From Candidatus Poribacteria bacterium (lineage in GTDB: Bacteria > Poribacteria > WGA-4E > WGA-3G), in the NCBI GenBank assembly GCA_028820845.1, contig JAPPII010000120.1:1-52977 (forward strand): DNA of 52,977 nucleotides. The letters run 5' to 3'. Made by a program: the position numbers and the translations under genes. The notes under the pieces are model-generated. The model saw only the letters and a program-made list of their open reading frames with translations, made no database searches and was not told the DNA's origin. Each line of letters opens with the position of its first letter. The first letter of the stretch is position 1. Shown piece after piece: positions 52,850 to 52,977 of this stretch.

Positions 52850-52977
52850 TTAACCTGTGCCAGTGAGATTCATCAAGTCCTCATCCAAAATTCCTCTTTT
52901 TTTACAGTAAAACCTAAAAATAAACGCAATAAGTAGTTTTGGGATTGGTTAAATCCTTGTTAGCGGCAAATTTGATA
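52850..52977. other. Gene-free end of window
   Basis: 128 AT-rich bases after the second receptor. No terminator hairpin or gene start is evident. Confidence 0.6.

Overview
The window looks like a chromosomal segment of an uncultured Gram-negative bacterium. It encodes two TonB-dependent receptors, outer-membrane and lipoprotein signals, and cytochrome c maturation System I. The mix of Gfo/Idh/MocA oxidoreductases, phytanoyl-CoA dioxygenase-like and SUMF1-like proteins, a sulfatase, WD40-dockerin proteins ending in a NYPNPFNPETWIPY-type C-terminal domain, and many small palindromic intergenic repeats resembles Candidatus Poribacteria and similar marine or sponge-associated lineages. That assignment is inference from gene content, not from a marker gene. 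I saw no rRNA, tRNA, CRISPR array or prophage.

Layout. 1-5.1 kb: the tail of a HicA-like toxin, a medium-chain dehydrogenase, an Eis-like acetyltransferase, a cupin, a solitary N4-cytosine-type DNA methyltransferase and an ankyrin protein. 5.1-17.3 kb, all on the minus strand: ftsB, eno, ccmB, ccmA, korB, korA, two HEAT proteins, a secreted CarboxypepD_reg protein, ccmI, ccmH, ccmF and ccmE. This is a cytochrome c maturation locus interrupted by a 2-oxoacid:ferredoxin oxidoreductase. CcmE carries the CxxxY variant of the haem site, and no ccmC or ccmG is visible. A palindromic divergent promoter at 17.4 kb separates it from a plus-strand catabolic-looking group (DapA-like aldolase, three Gfo/Idh/MocA dehydrogenases) and a large vWA membrane protein.

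24.4-33.5 kb holds a retropepsin-like protease, an MNT-HEPN fusion, a lipoprotein, a decayed CLCA-WD40-dockerin gene whose C-terminal sorting domain is split off by a frameshift, a Uma2-family protein, a membrane coiled-coil protein, a sulfatase and a MoxR ATPase. argG (minus) and a 1007-residue Cys-cluster/helicase-like protein (plus) diverge from 34.9 kb. The 0.77 kb after the latter has no gene but holds direct repeats, palindromes, two strong promoter matches and a fold-back element.

38.9-48.2 kb: an ABC-type periplasmic binding protein, a TnpB (IS200/IS605-type) gene, several small unknowns, a truncated trypsin-like pseudogene, a protein built of two copies of an unrecognised domain, a beta-propeller protein, a lipoate-ligase-like protein, a SUMF1 protein lacking the FGE cysteines and a PhyH dioxygenase. 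48.4-52.9 kb: two tandem paralogous TonB-dependent receptors.

Several starts were moved from the longest open frame to an internal codon with a better ribosome-binding site, including TTG starts for eno and argG. The main candidates for something undescribed are the large Cys-cluster protein with its repeat-rich downstream region, the duplicated-domain membrane protein, and the ccm locus with its palindromic divergent promoter.
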